From assembly GCF_022539505.1 (NCBI RefSeq), contig NC_061512.1:251736510-251800509 (forward strand): a DNA stretch of 64,000 nucleotides. Reading direction: 5' to 3'. The notes beneath the pieces are model-generated. The model had not been told where the DNA came from. It made no database searches and was given only the letters and a program-made list of their open reading frames with translations. The translations under genes and the position numbers were made by a program. How positions within the stretch are numbered: the stretch's first letter is position 1; each line of letters begins with the position of its first letter. The stretch is from Lolium rigidum. Lineage: Eukaryota > Streptophyta > Magnoliopsida > Poales > Poaceae. Positions 44,798-57,039 of the stretch are shown one piece after another.

Positions 44798-46592
44798 TGA
44801 TGGGCGTAGAGTGTATACTCTTAGGTTGAGCTCCAAGTGCAGAGTTTGTAGATGTGGAAGACGTGTTTTCCCCACGAGGGTGACTCGAGGGTAATATCGA
44901 ACTCTCGAGGACCTGTGTGTTAAGGGTTTATCTTCTTATCCTTCTCTTATGAGACCTGCAAAACAAAACAAAATGTTTTGCGCCCTCAACCTCACCAAGT
45001 AGTTTTCAAGCACAAGGTCTGAGCAAAGATGTGAAAAGATAATAAATGCAAACAAAAAATAAATATGCAATGATATGGATGGTAATGCAATGGTGCTAGA
45101 AAACAGTGTGGTGTGTGGAACTAGTGGGATAAATCTCTCTACTTGCACGGCTCCAGTGGTAAATAAATATGCAAGGATGGTGGAAACAATAATGCATGAT
45201 AATTTTGGGTTTTATATTATGAATGCAAGAAATACAAGTTTTTTTGTATTTTCAAATTTTTAAATGACTGAAAATAAAAAGTGTGTATAAAGTGTTGGAA
45301 AGGTGTTTCTTATGATTAAAAATAGCCTGGGGTTCATAGTTCACTCTCTCTTTTATAAACTGGTAGATAATGGAACACTAGAATTAACATGTATGATTGC
45401 AACATAAAGGTTTCATGACAAGTTACTAGTTATATGGGCATCACGTCCTAACATAGAGATCTTTTGTTTACTAATCTCTCTTATACTCCACCAAGACGCG
45501 AACTAAATCATAACACCATAGTAATTAAGATAAATCAGAGTATAGCATTAAGTTCTATGACATGAAGTTAAATAACAACATGCTGGATCTAGTCATGGAG
45601 AAGTGGCAAGGTCACCCCACATCCCCGGTAGCATGGTATTCTCTTTATCCCTAGTGAGGTAACAAAGTAAGGTAAACATATGAGTGGATCGCGAAATTTC
45701 TATCACTTTCACCGCAATAGCCACCCCCGTTACTCCATCTAATGCACATGTTCCCCCTTGCACACCCTCATACACAAGTTTGATCAGAACAAGTAAACAA
45801 GAACGGGGTACATAATATGCATCTACTTTCATAACTGAAACAAAACTACTGCAATCTCAAACATATATTAACTCATAAAAAGATCCACCACAAAGGTATT
45901 ACATAGATGACCGTAATCACGTTCAGCAGCTCATACGATGCTAATTAGTGAATCTCAAAGAGAGGAGAGATATATAAGTTACTTCCACAAACCCATAGTC
46001 CAGGGGTGGACTACTCCCTCTTCATCATGGTGACGATGGTGGAGTCATTGGAGGAGGTGGAGACCACGCCGGCAGCGCTCCGCCGGAGTATTCCCCCTCC
46101 AATCTGCAGCTCCAGGTCTATGTTTTTGTGTTACTGTGTTTTGGCGGCGCTCCCTTTCAAAAGGTATTGGGGGAGTATTTTTAAAGACGTTTTTATGTCA
46201 AGACGGAGGCACAGAGATGAAAACGAACGACATTGGAGGCTCGAGGGCAAGGATGGGGCACCCCACGCGGCCAAGGAATCTGGCCGCGTGGGCCTACCCC
46301 TTTTGGTCCTCGGACTTCCTTTTTTGCGCTTCCTTGGATCGTACTCCTTCTTCCTTCCAAAAACCGATCCTCGTAAAATATCAGGTGATTTGGACGTTGT
46401 TTGAGTCCCTAAAACATCAAAATATAGAAAAAGGGGTTTCTGACAGTGCAGGGTTAATTCCAGAAAAATAGGGAAACTGTGAAATATCCCCAAAATCAAT
46501 ATAAAACAATGATATAGCCCTTATATGATGCAAATATGATTGACATATAAGTAATACAATGCAAAGTTCATGTATGCATTTTACATGCATCA
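44798..46592 (-). repeat. 3' LTR of element B
   Basis: 1,795 bp with TG...CA ends. The first ~660 bp are repeated at 50,209-50,866 with scattered differences and a small deletion near 50,545. Confidence 0.85.
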
Positions 46593-49004
46593 ACATCCCC
46601 AAGCTTAACCTATACTCATCCTCGAGTATGAAGGTGATAAAACTAACATGGACTTTGCATCTTAATACAATAAATGGATATTAAAGATGATTACTATTGC
46701 TACATAAAGTCAAATGATTCCATCTCAAAGGAGTAGCAATATACAAGATAGTTTATGGAGTGATATCAAATATTCAATGTAAGGATGCTCAATGATAATT
46801 CACGAAGTGTGACATATAGGAGAAAGTAATATGGACCAAATGAATGCATAATGAAAAGTAAAAGACATCCTATAATGTTCATAGAGTATTCTTATATAAA
46901 TCTAAATATAAAAGGTGAATACTTGGGAAAGATAGATAAATAAGGAGAGGTAAAACATGAATAAGTCTCATCTAGCTTCCAAATGCTTCAACTTAAATTA
47001 ATGTTTGCAATGTGGTATTCATTGGTGTGGAGCTCTCATTACCCCTATCATAGCATCTTGAATGGTTAAGTTGAAAGTGAAAGAAAATATGAGTAATGTG
47101 CTTGACAAAAAGTACATGTTGAATGCCTCATGCCCCGTGAAAACAAATACCTCTCCAATTGGCTACTCAACTCGGGCCACAAAGCAAGTTTAAGTTAAAA
47201 TCATTGCAAGTAATAATAGCATCATCAAGAGCGTCAAATGGGGTACCTCTTGTCCCAGGACATGGAACAATCCCATGTCAAAATGACAAGACAATCAAAC
47301 ACAATGAACAATCTCAACACTCTTTTTATTTACCAAGGGTACATCTTTTTATTGTAAAGTGCATCATTAAGGGTCCACTATTGCATGTAAGTAAATTTCC
47401 ACAATGCATCTCGCATGGCTTGGGTTAGCCGCACAGGCGTCTCTCTAGCCATTTATACTCACTCCTCAAACTTACCAAGTTTTCACAATTATTTCACTCA
47501 ATGTTAGGCATCCATAGACAAAAGTACATGATATCAACTAAATATAATTAAGAGCAATGTTGAAATCTTGCCATGCGATAGCACATATGAGCTAACTCCC
47601 AACCAACATTCTTGTCAGGCACACAACTTCATAATCTTAATCACAATGGTTCAAGTTTATTAAGTGCAAATAAAAGTAAAGTGTGCATCAAGTTCGTGAG
47701 AGCTTTTTAACCAACTATTCCCATAACAAGCAATAACATAAGCATTTTAATTCGGAAACATAGATAATACAATATAACATGATAAACATACTTGGAATAG
47801 CATATAGCTAATAGGTAGATATGGTGGACTCACTGGAAAAAAACTTTGGTTGAAGGTGTTGGAAAACAAGTTTTTACTTGTTGAAATTTTTGGGCTAGCA
47901 AGAGGGAGAAAGTTGACCGTCTAAATGCATGCATAAGTGTCCATATAACTAATAAATCCATGTTAAACAAAGTAAAGTAACATTTAACATCAAAACATGA
48001 ATAAGAAATAGCTCTTTATAAAACACTTGCAAATTGATATTCATTAAAAAGCACATGAATCATGCAACTATATGTATCTTTTTGAATCAACTCAAACATC
48101 CTCTTCCCATTCTTTTTTATAGCATTCAACTTAATTCAACCCAAACTTCCAGTAGCTCTCCCATAACATAAATGAAAAATGGTGGTCTCAGAAAATAAAA
48201 ACCAAACCCAAATAAAATAAAAGGAACAAAAAGACGCTCCAAGTTTATGTGATAAAGTGCATTGATCGAAAAACAGAAGTTAGACGTGTGCAACTGAGAG
48301 TGTGTTGGTCCAGCGGGGTTGTCTTCACATCTCCAAGCTTATGGTATTCACCATCATAAGATATCTATTGGTGCATCTTCTATAATTCCTGTGAAAAAAC
48401 TTCAAAACACCGTTTCTCTCATTTCTTTTTGTGGGGTGACATTAGTAGGCACAAAATAGTTGAATTGTTTTTTGTATGAAATTCTTAAACAAAAGCAAGA
48501 AACATCCCCAGAAAGTGTATAATGTTGTATTACTTCTCATAAACTAAATTGGATCAAAAAGATTCAACTGTAAAGTTCAAAGAATACATAAAATAAAATG
48601 GGACAAAATCTGTCCAGAAAAACAGCAGCAGCAAAACAAAAAAAATACCCCACTTATATATGTCCTAAAGTCACGAAAAAAATCACGCACGCTTAGGATG
48701 AAAAGTTTCAACTACAGTTCCAATTTTAGCTCATTCGGATTTATAGAATAGGAATTAAAAATCATATTGTGCACAGATTCGTGCTGGAATAAAATCTCCG
48801 AATACAAATAGCAAATTTTTCAAACCAAAACAGGTAAAACTTGGAAATTTATTAAAAATTCCAGAACTAAAATTAAAAACTAAGTCTCTTGTTACTGCAA
48901 TAGGACACAAAGAAAATCAAAATTAAAAACAACTGGGTTGCCTCCCGTAAAGCGTTTTTTTATAGCCATGTAGCTAGGCTTACTTACTTGATGTTTATGA
49001 TGGA

Positions 49005-49616
49005 TGAAGCTCATGAGGGAACTTGAACTTTGGTGTGTCCCTCTTCCTTGGGAAATGTACCATGCATTTCTTGTGTGAAAACTGAAACTTCACATTCCCT
49101 TCTTTTGAATCAATGATAGCACATGTGGTACGAAGAAAAGGTCTTCCAAGAATAATTGGACTAGAGGTTTTATTCTCCATATCCATGATTAGAAAATCAA
49201 CAGGTACAAAGGTCATATGTAACTCTAGCATAACATCGCTTACTTTTCCTAAAGCATGTTTAATATAGTCATCAACAAGTGGAAGTTCAATAGAGCATTT
49301 TTTTCAAGATTCTACAATTCAAGTACTTCATATAATTCTTTAGACAAAACAGAGACACTAGATCCTAGATCTAATATAGCATGGTGTGTCTCTTTTCCTT
49401 GGGAATCAATATATCCCCAATCTTAGGTGGTGTCATAGCTTCTTGGTTGTACCTAGCAATCTTTTCTTTTAAAACATGATTAGCAATATAAGAACCAAAA
49501 CCTGCTTGGTTGGTGTTGGTGAAAAGATCACTTGCAAACTTTTGTAAGATAGATATTAATTCATGCAATCTACAATTCTCTAAGTCAAGTAGTGGTTCCT
49601 TGACTTCACTAAGCAT
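49005..49616 (-). pseudogene. Protease-region remnant of element B
   Basis: From 49,616: EVKEPLLDLENCRLHELISI and PPKIGDILIPKE. After a frameshift the aspartic-protease core ILDLGSSVSVLSKELYE appears (catalytic DLGSS at 49,357-49,371), then a stop. A further open stretch (49,231-48,995) reads MTFVPVDFLIMDME, SPIILGRPFL and EGNVKFQFSHKKCM. Several lesions make it inactive. Nothing of reverse transcriptase follows. Confidence 0.75.
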
Positions 49617-49662
49617 CTTAACTTCCTCAACCTTTTTATCTCTATTATATAGATTAAAAATT

Positions 49663-50208
49663 TCATGATGGTACTTGGGCTTTTTCTAAATTTTCTTTAT
49701 TTTTCACTTCCAAAAGTAAGCCATCAATCAAAATATGAGTGTTAGTAGCAGTAGTATTCATAAAAGAACCCTCACATTCATTATCCAGAAAGACTCTAGA
49801 GATTTCAGACAATCCTCTATAAAATATATGCATGAGCATCCAATCTCTAAGACCATGTTCCATACCAAAAGCTATCCCTCTAAACCTTTCCCAAGTTTTT
49901 ACCAAAGGTTCTTCTTCCTCTTGTTTAAAGGTGATAACTATTTGTCCAAGATTATAAACGGTTTCAGCGGAACAAAATCTCTCAATAAATGAAGCTTTTA
50001 GGTTAAACCAAGTGCTAAAATTCCCAGGAGGCCATCTTAATATCCAACCTAAGGCTTTTCCAGCAAGTGAATAGGGAAAAGGCTTAACTTTGATCATATT
50101 AACATTAGCATTGCTCGGATTTAACACTTTGCATCTTTCATTAAACTTTCTAAGATGATGTATAGGATCTTCTTTTGGCTTCTCATAAAAACGGTGTTCA
50201 TAAATCAT
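49663..50208 (-). pseudogene. Gag fragment of element B
   Basis: The minus strand reads HRFYEKPKEDPIHHLRKFNE, KVLNPSNANVNMIKVKPFPY, LAGKALGWILRW, ASFIERFCSAETVYNLGQI, EEEEPLVKTWERFRGIAFGM, GLRDWMLMHIFYRGL and a late DGLLLEVKNKE. This is the retrotransposon Gag domain in its Athila form. The N-terminus is replaced by LTR sequence (the frame runs on to 50,286 within the LTR). The zinc knuckle is not seen. Confidence 0.8.
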
Positions 50209-50866
50209 TGATGGGCGTAGAGTGTATACGCTTAGGTTGAGCTCCAAGTGCAGAGTTTGTAGATGTGGAAGACATGTTTTCCCCACGAGGGTGACTCGAG
50301 GGTAATATCAAACTCTCGGGGAACTGTGTGTTAAGAGTTTATCTCCTTATCCTTCTCTTATGAGACCTACAAAAGAAAGCAAAATGTTTTATTCCCTCAA
50401 CCTCACCAAGTGGTTGTAAAGCACAAGGTGTGAGCAAAGATGTGATAAGATAATAAATGCAAACAAGAAATAAATATGCAATGATATAGATGGTAATGCA
50501 ACGGTGCTAGAAAACAGTGTGGTGTGTGGAACTAGAGGGACAGATCTTATGATTAAAAAGTGTGTATAAAGTGTTGGAAAGGTGTTTCTTATGGTTAAAA
50601 ATGGACTAGGTTTCATAGTTTCACAAATGCACTCTCTCTTTTATAAAGTGGTAGATAATGGAACACCAGAATTGGAATATATGATTACAATATAAAGGTT
50701 TCATGAAAAGTTACTAGTTATATGGGATCACGTCCTAACATAGATATCTTTTGTGTATTAATCTCTCTTATACTCCACCAAGATGCGAACTAAATCATAA
50801 CACCCTAGTAATTAAGATAAATAAGAGTATATCATTAAGTTCTATGACATGAAGTTAAAATAAGAA

Positions 50867-51511
50867 CTGAAGGGATTCGTTGCATAAAAGTATGTTGGGT
50901 GAACAAATTATGCATTTCTGTAAATTGACAAATAGAGAGGGCATAACAATGCACATACATGGCATGATAAGTATAGTGAGATTTATCATATTTACGACCA
51001 AAGTAAACAGACCGCCATCCAACCGCATCTATGCCTAAAAAGTCCACCCCCGCTATCGTCCTAACCCTTCAGCATTGCTGCAAAGCAAATGTATACCCTG
51101 CATTACATGGTGCGTAATGTAATCAACAACTACATCCTCGGACATAGCGCCCAATGTTTTATCCCCCTAGTGGCACAAAGACAACACAACCTTTAGAACT
51201 TTCACACTCGGTCCCGTGTCACGGCAGTATGAACCCACTATCGAGCATAAATACTCCCTCTTGGAGCTAAGAGCAAAACTTGGCCGTAGCCTCTACTAGT
51301 AACGAGAGCATGCAAGATCATAAACAATACATATGTAATAACTTGATAATTAACATAACATGGTATTCTCTATCCATCGATCCCGACAAACACAACATAG
51401 AGATATTACAGTATAGATGATCTTGATCATGTTAGGCAGCTCACAAGATCCAACAATGAAGCACAAATGAGGAGAAGACAACCATCTAGCTACTGCTATG
51501 GACCCATAGTC
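50867..51511 (-). repeat. Partial LTR of the element C family, inverted
   Basis: This piece matches the complement of the middle of the LTR at 54,122-55,719 (GTTGGGTGAACAAATTA, GCATAACAATGCACATACAT, GAGCATGCAAGATCATAAAC, ATGATCTTGATCATGTTAGG). It starts in mid-LTR at the broken edge of element B and runs into the assembly gap, also in mid-LTR. Confidence 0.8.
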
Positions 51512-51611
51512 NNNNNNNNNNNNNNNNNNNNNNNNNNNNNNNNNNNNNNNNNNNNNNNNNNNNNNNNNNNNNNNNNNNNNNNNNNNNNNNNNNNNNNNNN
51601 NNNNNNNNNNN
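51512..51611. other. Assembly gap, 100 N
   Basis: Exactly 100 unknown bases. The round size suggests a placeholder rather than a measured length. The flanks are in opposite orientations of one retrotransposon family. Confidence 0.99.
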
Positions 51612-54600
51612 GTTTTTACCTACAGCAATTTTTTGTTTTGTTGAGTCTTGGAAGTTGTTTACTACTGTAGCAACCTCTCCTTATCATGTTTTTGTGCCAA
51701 GTAAAGTTTCTATGTTAAAGTTGATGTTATATTTGGGATTGCTGCGCAGAAACAGCATTGCTGTCTGTCACGAATCTGGGCACAGTTCTCTGTAGAAAAT
51801 TCGAAAAAATCTGCCAATTTACGAGCGTGATCCTCAGATATGTACGCAACTTTCATTAGTTTTGAGTTTTTCCATTTGAGCAAGTCTGGTGCCATCTCTA
51901 AATTCGTCTTTACGGACTGTTCTGTTTTTGACAGATTCTGCCTTTTATTTCGCATTGCCTCTTTTGCTGTGTTGGATTTATTTCTTTGATCCATTAATGT
52001 CCAGTAGCATTATGCAATGTCCAGAAGTGAAAATAATGATTGTGTCACCTCTGAATGAGTGAATTATTAATCGTGCACTAACCCTCTAATGAGTTTGCTT
52101 GAAGTTTGGTGTGAAGGAAGTTTTCAAGGGTCAAGAGAGGAGTATGATATACTATGATCAAGAGGAGTGAAAGCTCTAAGCTTGGGGATGCCCCCGTGGT
52201 TCACCCCTGCATATTCTAAGAAGACTCAAGCGTCTAAGCTTGGGGATGCCCAAGGCATCCCCTTCTTCATCGACAACATCATCGGAGTTCCTCCCCTGAA
52301 ACTATATTTTTATTCAATCACATCTTGTGTTCTTTACTTGGAGCGTCGGTTTGTTTTTGTTTTTGTTTTTGTTTGAATAAGATGGATCCTAGCATTCACT
52401 TTGTGGGAGAGAGACACGCTCCGTTGTTGCATATGGACACATGTGTCCTTAGGCTTTACTCATAATGTTCAAGGCGAAGTTTCTTCTTCGTTAAATTGTT
52501 ATATGGTTGGAATTGGAAAATGCTACATGTAGTAATTCTAAACTGTCTTGGATAATGTGATACTTTGCAATTTTTGTGCTCATGTTTAAGCTCTTGCATC
52601 ATATGCTTTGCACCCATTAATGAAGAAATACATAGAGCTTGCTAAAATTTGATTTGCATATTTGGTCTCTCTAAGGTCTAGATAATATCTAGTATTGAGT
52701 TTTGAACAACAAGGAAGACGGTGTAGAGTCTTATAATGTTTACAATATGTCTTTTATGTGAGTTTTGCTGCACTTGTTCATCCTTGAGTTTGCTTCAAAT
52801 AACCTTGCTAGCCTAAACCTTGTATCGAGAGGGAATACTTCTCATGCATCCAAATCCTTGAGCCAACTACTATGCCATTTGTGTCCACCATACCTACCTA
52901 CTACATGGTATTTCTCCGCCATTCCAAAGTAAATTGCTTGAGTGCTACCTTTAAAATTCCATCATTCACCTTTGCAATATATAGCTCATGGGACAAAATA
53001 GCCTTAAAAACTATCGTAGTATTGAATATGTACTTATGCACTTTATATTTTATTAAGTTGCTTGTTGTGCGATAACCATGCTTCCTAGGGAACGCCATCA
53101 ACTATTGTTGAATATCATGTGAGTTGCTATGCATGTCCGTCTTGTCCGAAGGTCTATCATTTTAGTGGTTGGAGCATGCAAAATTGTTAGAGAAGAACAT
53201 TGGGCCGCTAACTAAAGCCATGAACCATGGTTGAAGTTTCAGTTTTGGACATATATCCTCAATCTCATATGAGAATAATAATCATTGCTACATGCTTGTG
53301 CATTTAAGAGGAGTCCATTATCTGTTGTCCATGTTGTCCCGGTATGGATGTCTAAGTTGAGAATAATCAAAAGCGAGAAATCCAAAATGCGAGCATTCTC
53401 CTTAGACCTTTGTACGAAGCGGCATGGAGGTACCCCTTTGTGACACTTGGTTGAAACATGGCATGCGAAGATCCGGTAGTCCAAGCTAAGTAGGACAAGG
53501 TGCGGGCACTATTAGTATACTATGCATGAGGCTTGCAACTTGTAAGATATAATTTACATAACTCATATGCTTTATTACTACCGTTGACAAAATTGTTTCA
53601 TGTTTTCAAAATAAAAGCTCTAGCACAAATACAGCAATCGATGCTTTCCTCTTTGAAGGACCATTCTTTTACTTTTATTGTTGAGTCGGTTTACCTATCT
53701 CCTTCCACCTTAAGAAGCAAACACTTGTGTGAACTGTGCATTGATTCCTACATACTTGCATATTGCACTTGTTATATTACTTTATGTTGACAATATCCAT
53801 GAGATATACATGTTATAAGTTGAAAGCAACCGCTGAAACTTAATCTTCCTATGTGTTGCTTCAACACCTTTACTTTGATTTATTGCTTTATGAGTTAACT
53901 CTTATGCAAGACTTATTGATGCTTGTCTTGAAGTACTATTCATGAAAAGTCTTTGTCATATGATTCACTTGTTTACTCATGTCATTACCTTTGCTTTGAT
54001 CGCTGCATTCATTACATATGTTTACAAATAGTATGATCAAGATTATGATGGCATGTCACTTCGAAATTATCTTTGTTATCGTTTTACTCGCTCGGGACGA
54101 GCGTAACTAAGCTTGGGGATGCGATACGTCTCCAACGTATCGATAATTTCTTATGTTCCTTGCTACTTTATTGATGATACCTACATGTTTTATGCACATT
54201 ATATGTCATATTTATGCATTTTTTGGAACTAACCTATTAACAAGATGCCGAAGAGCCGATCTTTGTTTTCTGCTGTTTTTGGTTTCAGAAATCCTAGTAA
54301 AGAAATATTCTCGGAATTGGACGAAACTTTCGCCCGGGGTCCTATTTTTGCACGAAGCTTCCGAAGACCGAAGACCTAGCGAAGTGGGGCCACGAGGCGG
54401 CCAGGAGGGAGGCCGGCGCGGCCCGGGCCCCTGGCCGCGCCGACCTACCTCCTGGGCCCCTCGTGTGGCCCCCGCGTTGACCCTCCGCCTACTTAAAGCT
54501 TCCGTCGCGAAACCCCCGGTACCGAGAGCCACGATACGGAAAACCTTCCGGAGACGCCGCCGCCGCGAATCCCATCTCGGGGGATTCGGAGATCGCCTCC

Positions 54601-55719
54601 GGCACCCTGCCGGAGAGGGGATTCATCTCCCGGAGGACTCTTCATCGCCATGGTCGCCTCCGGAGTGATGAGTGAGTAGTTCACCCCTGGACCATGGGTC
54701 CATAGCGAGTAGCTAGATGGTCGTCTTCTCCTTGTTGTGCTTCATTGTTGGATCTTGTGAGCTGCCTAACATGATCAAGATCATCTATCTCGTAATACTA
54801 TATGTTGTGTTTGTCGGGATCCGATGGATAGAGAGTACTATGATTATGGTGATTATCAATCTATTGTTTATGTGTTGTTTATGATCTTGCATGCTCTCCG
54901 TTATTAGTAGAGGCTCTGGCCAAGTTTTTGCTCTTAACTCCAAGAGGGGGTATTTATGCTCGATAGTGGGTTCATGCCTTCATTGAATGCGGGATCGTGA
55001 CGAGTAGGTTCTAAGGTTGTGATGTGCTCGTTGCCACTAGGGATAAAACATTGATGCTATGTCTAAGGATGTAGTTGTTGATTACATTACGCACCATACT
55101 TAATGCAATTGTCCGTTGCTTAGCAACTTAATACTGAATGGGGTTCGGATGATAACTTCGAAGGTGGACTTTTTAGGCATAGATGCAGTTGGATGGCGGT
55201 CTATGTACTTTGTCGTAATGCCCAATTAAATCTCACTATATTTATCATATCATGTATATGCATTGTTATGCCTTTCTCTATTTGTCAATTGCCCGATCGT
55301 AATTTGTTCACCCAACATGCTTTTATCTTATGGGAGAGACACCTCTAGTGAACTGTGGACCCCGGTCCTATTCTTTACATAGCATACAATCTACTCGCAA
55401 TTGTGTTTTACTTGTTTTCTTTGCAAACATCTTCCACTCGATACGTTTAATCCTTTGTTACGAGCAAGCCGGTGAGATTGACAACCTCACTCGTTTCGTT
55501 GGGACAAAGTACTTGGGTTGTGTTGTGCGGGTTCCGCGTTGGCGCCGGAATCCCCGGTGTTGCGCCGCATCACATTTCGCGACCATCAACCTTCAACGTG
55601 CTTCTTGGCTCCTACTGGTTCGATTAAACCTTGGTTTCTTTCTGAGGGAAAACTTGCTACTGTGCGCATCATACCTTCGTCTTGGGGTTCCCAACGAACG
55701 TGTGAGTTACACGCCATCA
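51612..55719 (+). mobile_element. LTR retrotransposon C (Athila-type), left part missing
   Basis: The interior 51,612-54,121 is the plus-strand counterpart of the non-coding interior of A and D (shared CTTGGGGATGCC, GACAGATTCTGCCTTTTATT and GGAGAGAGACACGCTCCG). It is followed by the polypurine tract at 54,108-54,121 and the 3' LTR 54,122-55,719. The 5' LTR, primer site and any ORF are lost to the gap. The first LTR base pair reads CG in place of TG (GCGATACG for GCTGATACG). Confidence 0.85.
54122..55719 (+). repeat. 3' LTR of element C
   Basis: About 1.6 kb, from GATACGTCTCCAACGTATC to ACACGCCATCA. It has a CTACTTAAAGCTTCC promoter-like stretch near 54,490. It ends exactly where the LTR of element D begins. 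Confidence 0.85.
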
Positions 55720-57039
55720 GATGTCTACGCACGCTTCTGTTCCTGTAGACAGTGTTGGACCTACAAGAGCAGAGGTTTGTAGAACAGCAGCAAGTTTCCC
55801 TTAAGTGAATCACCCAAGGTTTATCGAACTCAGGGAGGTAGAGGTCAAAGATATCCCTCTCAAGCAACCCTGCAATTAAGATACAAGAAGTCTCTTGTGT
55901 CCCCAACACACCTAATACACTTGTCAGATGTATAGGTGCACTAGTTCGGCGAAGAGATAGTGAAATACAAGTAATATGGATGATTATAAGTAGTAATTGC
56001 AATATGAAATAGAAATAGCAGCAAGCGAACATGTAGCAGAACTTGTTGGAAACGGTGTTTCAATGCTTAGAAACAAGTCCTAGGGATCATACTTTCACTA
56101 GTGGACACTCTCAACAATGATCACATAATTGAATAAATAAATGCTACTCTTAAACACTCTCTTGTTGGATGACAAACACCATTCATTGTGTAGGGCTACA
56201 AAAGCACACCTCAAGCCGGAGTAAACAAGATCCACAACTTCATAAAGGAATCACACACGATGCGCACACTGTCACCATCACACCGTGGAGAGTGAATCCG
56301 GAGTTCATATTAAAGTAACCTCGAGAGTGCATAATAGACAAGAGTAACATCTACATATTCAACTAGATTACAAAGCTCATGATCACATAAAGATCACACC
56401 ATGGGAGAGAGAGATGAACCACATAGCTACCTGTAGAGCCCTCAGCCTCGGGGGAGAACTACTCCCTCCTCATCATGGGAGACAGCAACGGCGATGAACA
56501 TGGCGATGGAGTCGATGGAGATAGATTCCGGGGGCACTTCCCCGTCCCGACGGCGTGACGGAACAGAGACTTATGTCCCCCGAACTTGGCTTCGCGATGG
56601 CGGCGGCTACGTAACTTTTCGTGGAGGAAGACCGATGCCCCTAGGGTTTTTACTTCTGGGAGAATATATAGGCGGAAGGGCGGCCTCGGAGGGGCCCCAG
56701 GGTGCCCTCCCCACCTGGTGGCGCGGCAGAGGGGTGGGCCGCGCCCCCCTATGGTGTGGGGGCCCCTTGGCCCCCCTCTGGCCCTTCTCTGGCTCTCTGG
56801 GTCCGCCTCGGCAAAATATTGACTTCGTCTTCGTGGGGTCCAATTCCGAGAATATTTCCTGTGTAGAATTTCTGAAACCAAAAACAGCGAGAAAACAGAA
56901 GCCGGCGCTTCGGCATCTTGTTAATAGGTTAGTCCCGGAAAATGCATAAAAACGATATAAAGTGTGAGTAAAACATGTAGGTATTGTCATAAAACAAGCA
57001 TGGAACATAAGAAATTATAGATACGTTGGAGACGTATCA
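55720..57039 (-). repeat. 3' LTR of element D
   Basis: Reads on the minus strand from TGATACGTCTCCAACGTATC to GTAGACATC; the last base (A of CA) is missing or shared with the neighbouring LTR. Confidence 0.88.

Larger units (their letters stand above)
44798..50866 (-). mobile_element. LTR retrotransposon B (Athila-type, gag/pro only), right end truncated
   Basis: The left (3') LTR is complete (44,798-46,592, TGATGGGCG...TGCATCA), with the polypurine tract beside it (46,593-46,606). The right (5') LTR starts at 50,209 with the same TGATGGGCG but stops matching near 50,866, about a third of the way in. Gag and protease remnants lie on the minus strand at 49,005-50,208. No reverse transcriptase or integrase is found; 46,607-48,990 is non-coding. 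The primer-binding site and leader are missing, because gag coding runs directly into the right LTR. No target duplication can be tested. Confidence 0.85.
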
